Shown: positions 63,518 to 64,000 of the stretch, in pieces
Numbering within the stretch: position 1 is the first letter of the stretch
Layout of the letters: the number at the start of each line of letters is the position of its first letter
Assembly (NCBI RefSeq): GCF_019049325.1
Contig: NZ_JAGMUO010000065.1
Coordinates: forward strand, 310,001 to 374,000
Source: Streptomyces sp. AC512_CC834
GTDB taxonomy: Bacteria > Actinomycetota > Actinomycetes > Streptomycetales > Streptomycetaceae
Direction of reading: 5' to 3'
DNA length: 64,000 bases
The notes under the pieces: model-generated
Seen by the model: the letters and a program-made list of their open reading frames with translations, nothing else
The model's database searches: none
Told to the model about the DNA's origin: nothing
Position numbers and translations under genes: made by a program

Positions 63518-64000
63518 TCACCGCAGGCGCCTGATGTCCCCGCGCACCCGGTAGAAGCCGCCCGACGCGGCGTGCAGCGCGTCGACCACGTACCGCGCGC
63601 CGGGTTCCCGGATGGCCCTCGGGAACTGGACGTTCCACGACGGGTCGTACCCTTCCGACACCACGTGGATCCGGGTGCGGCCGTTGTCCTGGACGCACTC
63701 GACGACGACGGAGCCCGCGGGCGCCGCGGTCACGGTCGTCACGGCGGCGACCGCGGTGGCGGGCGCGTACGTGGGCAGGGTGGCCGCGAGTTTGACGTCG
63801 CGGGCGACGGGCACCGAGCCCTGCTGTGCGGCGGTGACCGCCGCGTCGCTCGCGTCCACGCACACCAGGGAGCCGTCGGTGGTGACCAGGAAGAGCCGCT
63901 CGTCGCGGTACTGCATCGACAACGCGGATCCGCCGCCCGTGCCCAGCTTCCACAGCCGCGTGCCGTCCCGGTCGAAGCAGTACACCGAGGACGCCGAGTC
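63518..64000 (-). CDS. beta-propeller-like protein, C-terminal part, runs off the window
   Basis: The last 160 residues of a gene whose 5' end lies beyond the window; the frame is open to the edge. The visible segment SVYCFDRDGTRLWKLGTGGG followed by LFLVTTDGSLVCVDASDAAV is typical of PQQ-like or WD-type beta-propeller blades. The C-terminal 60 residues (DNGRTRIHVVSEGYDPSWNV) are probably a separate small domain. The function cannot be told from this part. Confidence 0.75.
   Translation of the reverse strand, partial: DSASSVYCFDRDGTRLWKLGTGGGSALSMQYRDERLFLVTTDGSLVCVDASDAAVTAAQQGSVPVARDVKLAATLPTYAPATAVAAVTTVTAAPAGSVVVECVQDNGRTRIHVVSEGYDPSWNVQFPRAIREPGARYVVDALHAASGGFYRVRGDIRRLR

Overview
The window is high-GC actinobacterial DNA, almost certainly a Streptomyces chromosome. 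The evidence is codon third positions that are nearly all G or C, many GTG starts, four-base ATGA/GTGA overlaps, and typical families: an S-adenosyl methyltransferase of the DUF574 type, a DasR-like GntR, a CebR box, Tat lipoproteins, class F sortase, and a KatG/Fur pair. About 48 genes are supported. No rRNA, tRNA, CRISPR, insertion sequence or prophage was seen.

Layout. 1-7 kb holds the 3' part of a large LAL-type LuxR regulator, an Lrp/AsnC regulator divergent from an SMP-30 sugar lactonase, a methyltransferase, an alpha/beta hydrolase, a cold-shock protein and a YkuD-like lipoprotein. 7-22 kb is a carbohydrate region with two ABC sugar importers. The first comprises a binding protein, two permeases, a GH20 hexosaminidase and a secreted CBM3-GH16 protein; it faces a GntR repressor and a GH109-type enzyme. 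The second comprises a secreted GH114 endo-galactosaminidase, a binding protein, two permeases and a GH4 alpha-galactosidase. Together the enzymes look suited to fungal wall or amino-sugar glycans, possibly galactosaminogalactan plus chitin fragments. 22-27 kb has an M23 peptidase with a degenerate lytic transglycosylase domain, then a CYTH-CHAD protein convergent with polyphosphate kinase 2, i.e. two polyphosphate-related genes side by side. 27-31.6 kb has an aldo/keto reductase divergent from its likely TetR repressor, with two operators visible, and a secreted discoidin/beta-helix protein. 31.6-38.9 kb has pyruvate carboxylase, a CAP-domain secreted protein and a two-component system. 38.9-44 kb has a CebR-box GH5 mannanase, then a surface-protein module: class F sortase, CHRD-domain protein, SigK-like ECF sigma factor and RskA-like anti-sigma factor.

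The most notable locus is 43.9-52.2 kb. It is a tight minus-strand operon of five genes: a membrane protein with a carrier domain and three soluble transferase-like domains separated by six membrane helices (the C-terminal architecture of epsilon-poly-lysine synthetase, Pls), a stand-alone adenylation-carrier NRPS, a TauD/SyrP-like dioxygenase, and SbnB and SbnA homologues that should make L-2,3-diaminopropionate (Dap). The adenylation pocket reads like a short diamino-acid pocket. I infer a split, Pls-type synthetase making a Dap homopolymer or isopeptide, possibly hydroxylated.

52.4-64 kb holds a coiled-coil/winged-helix protein, a membrane molybdopterin oxidoreductase, a fused double alpha/beta hydrolase divergent from a MerR regulator, a small conserved protein, an APH-type kinase, the KatG/Fur peroxide pair, two small-molecule or ion-related membrane proteins (DUF475 and DUF350) and the 3' part of a beta-propeller-like protein running off the end.
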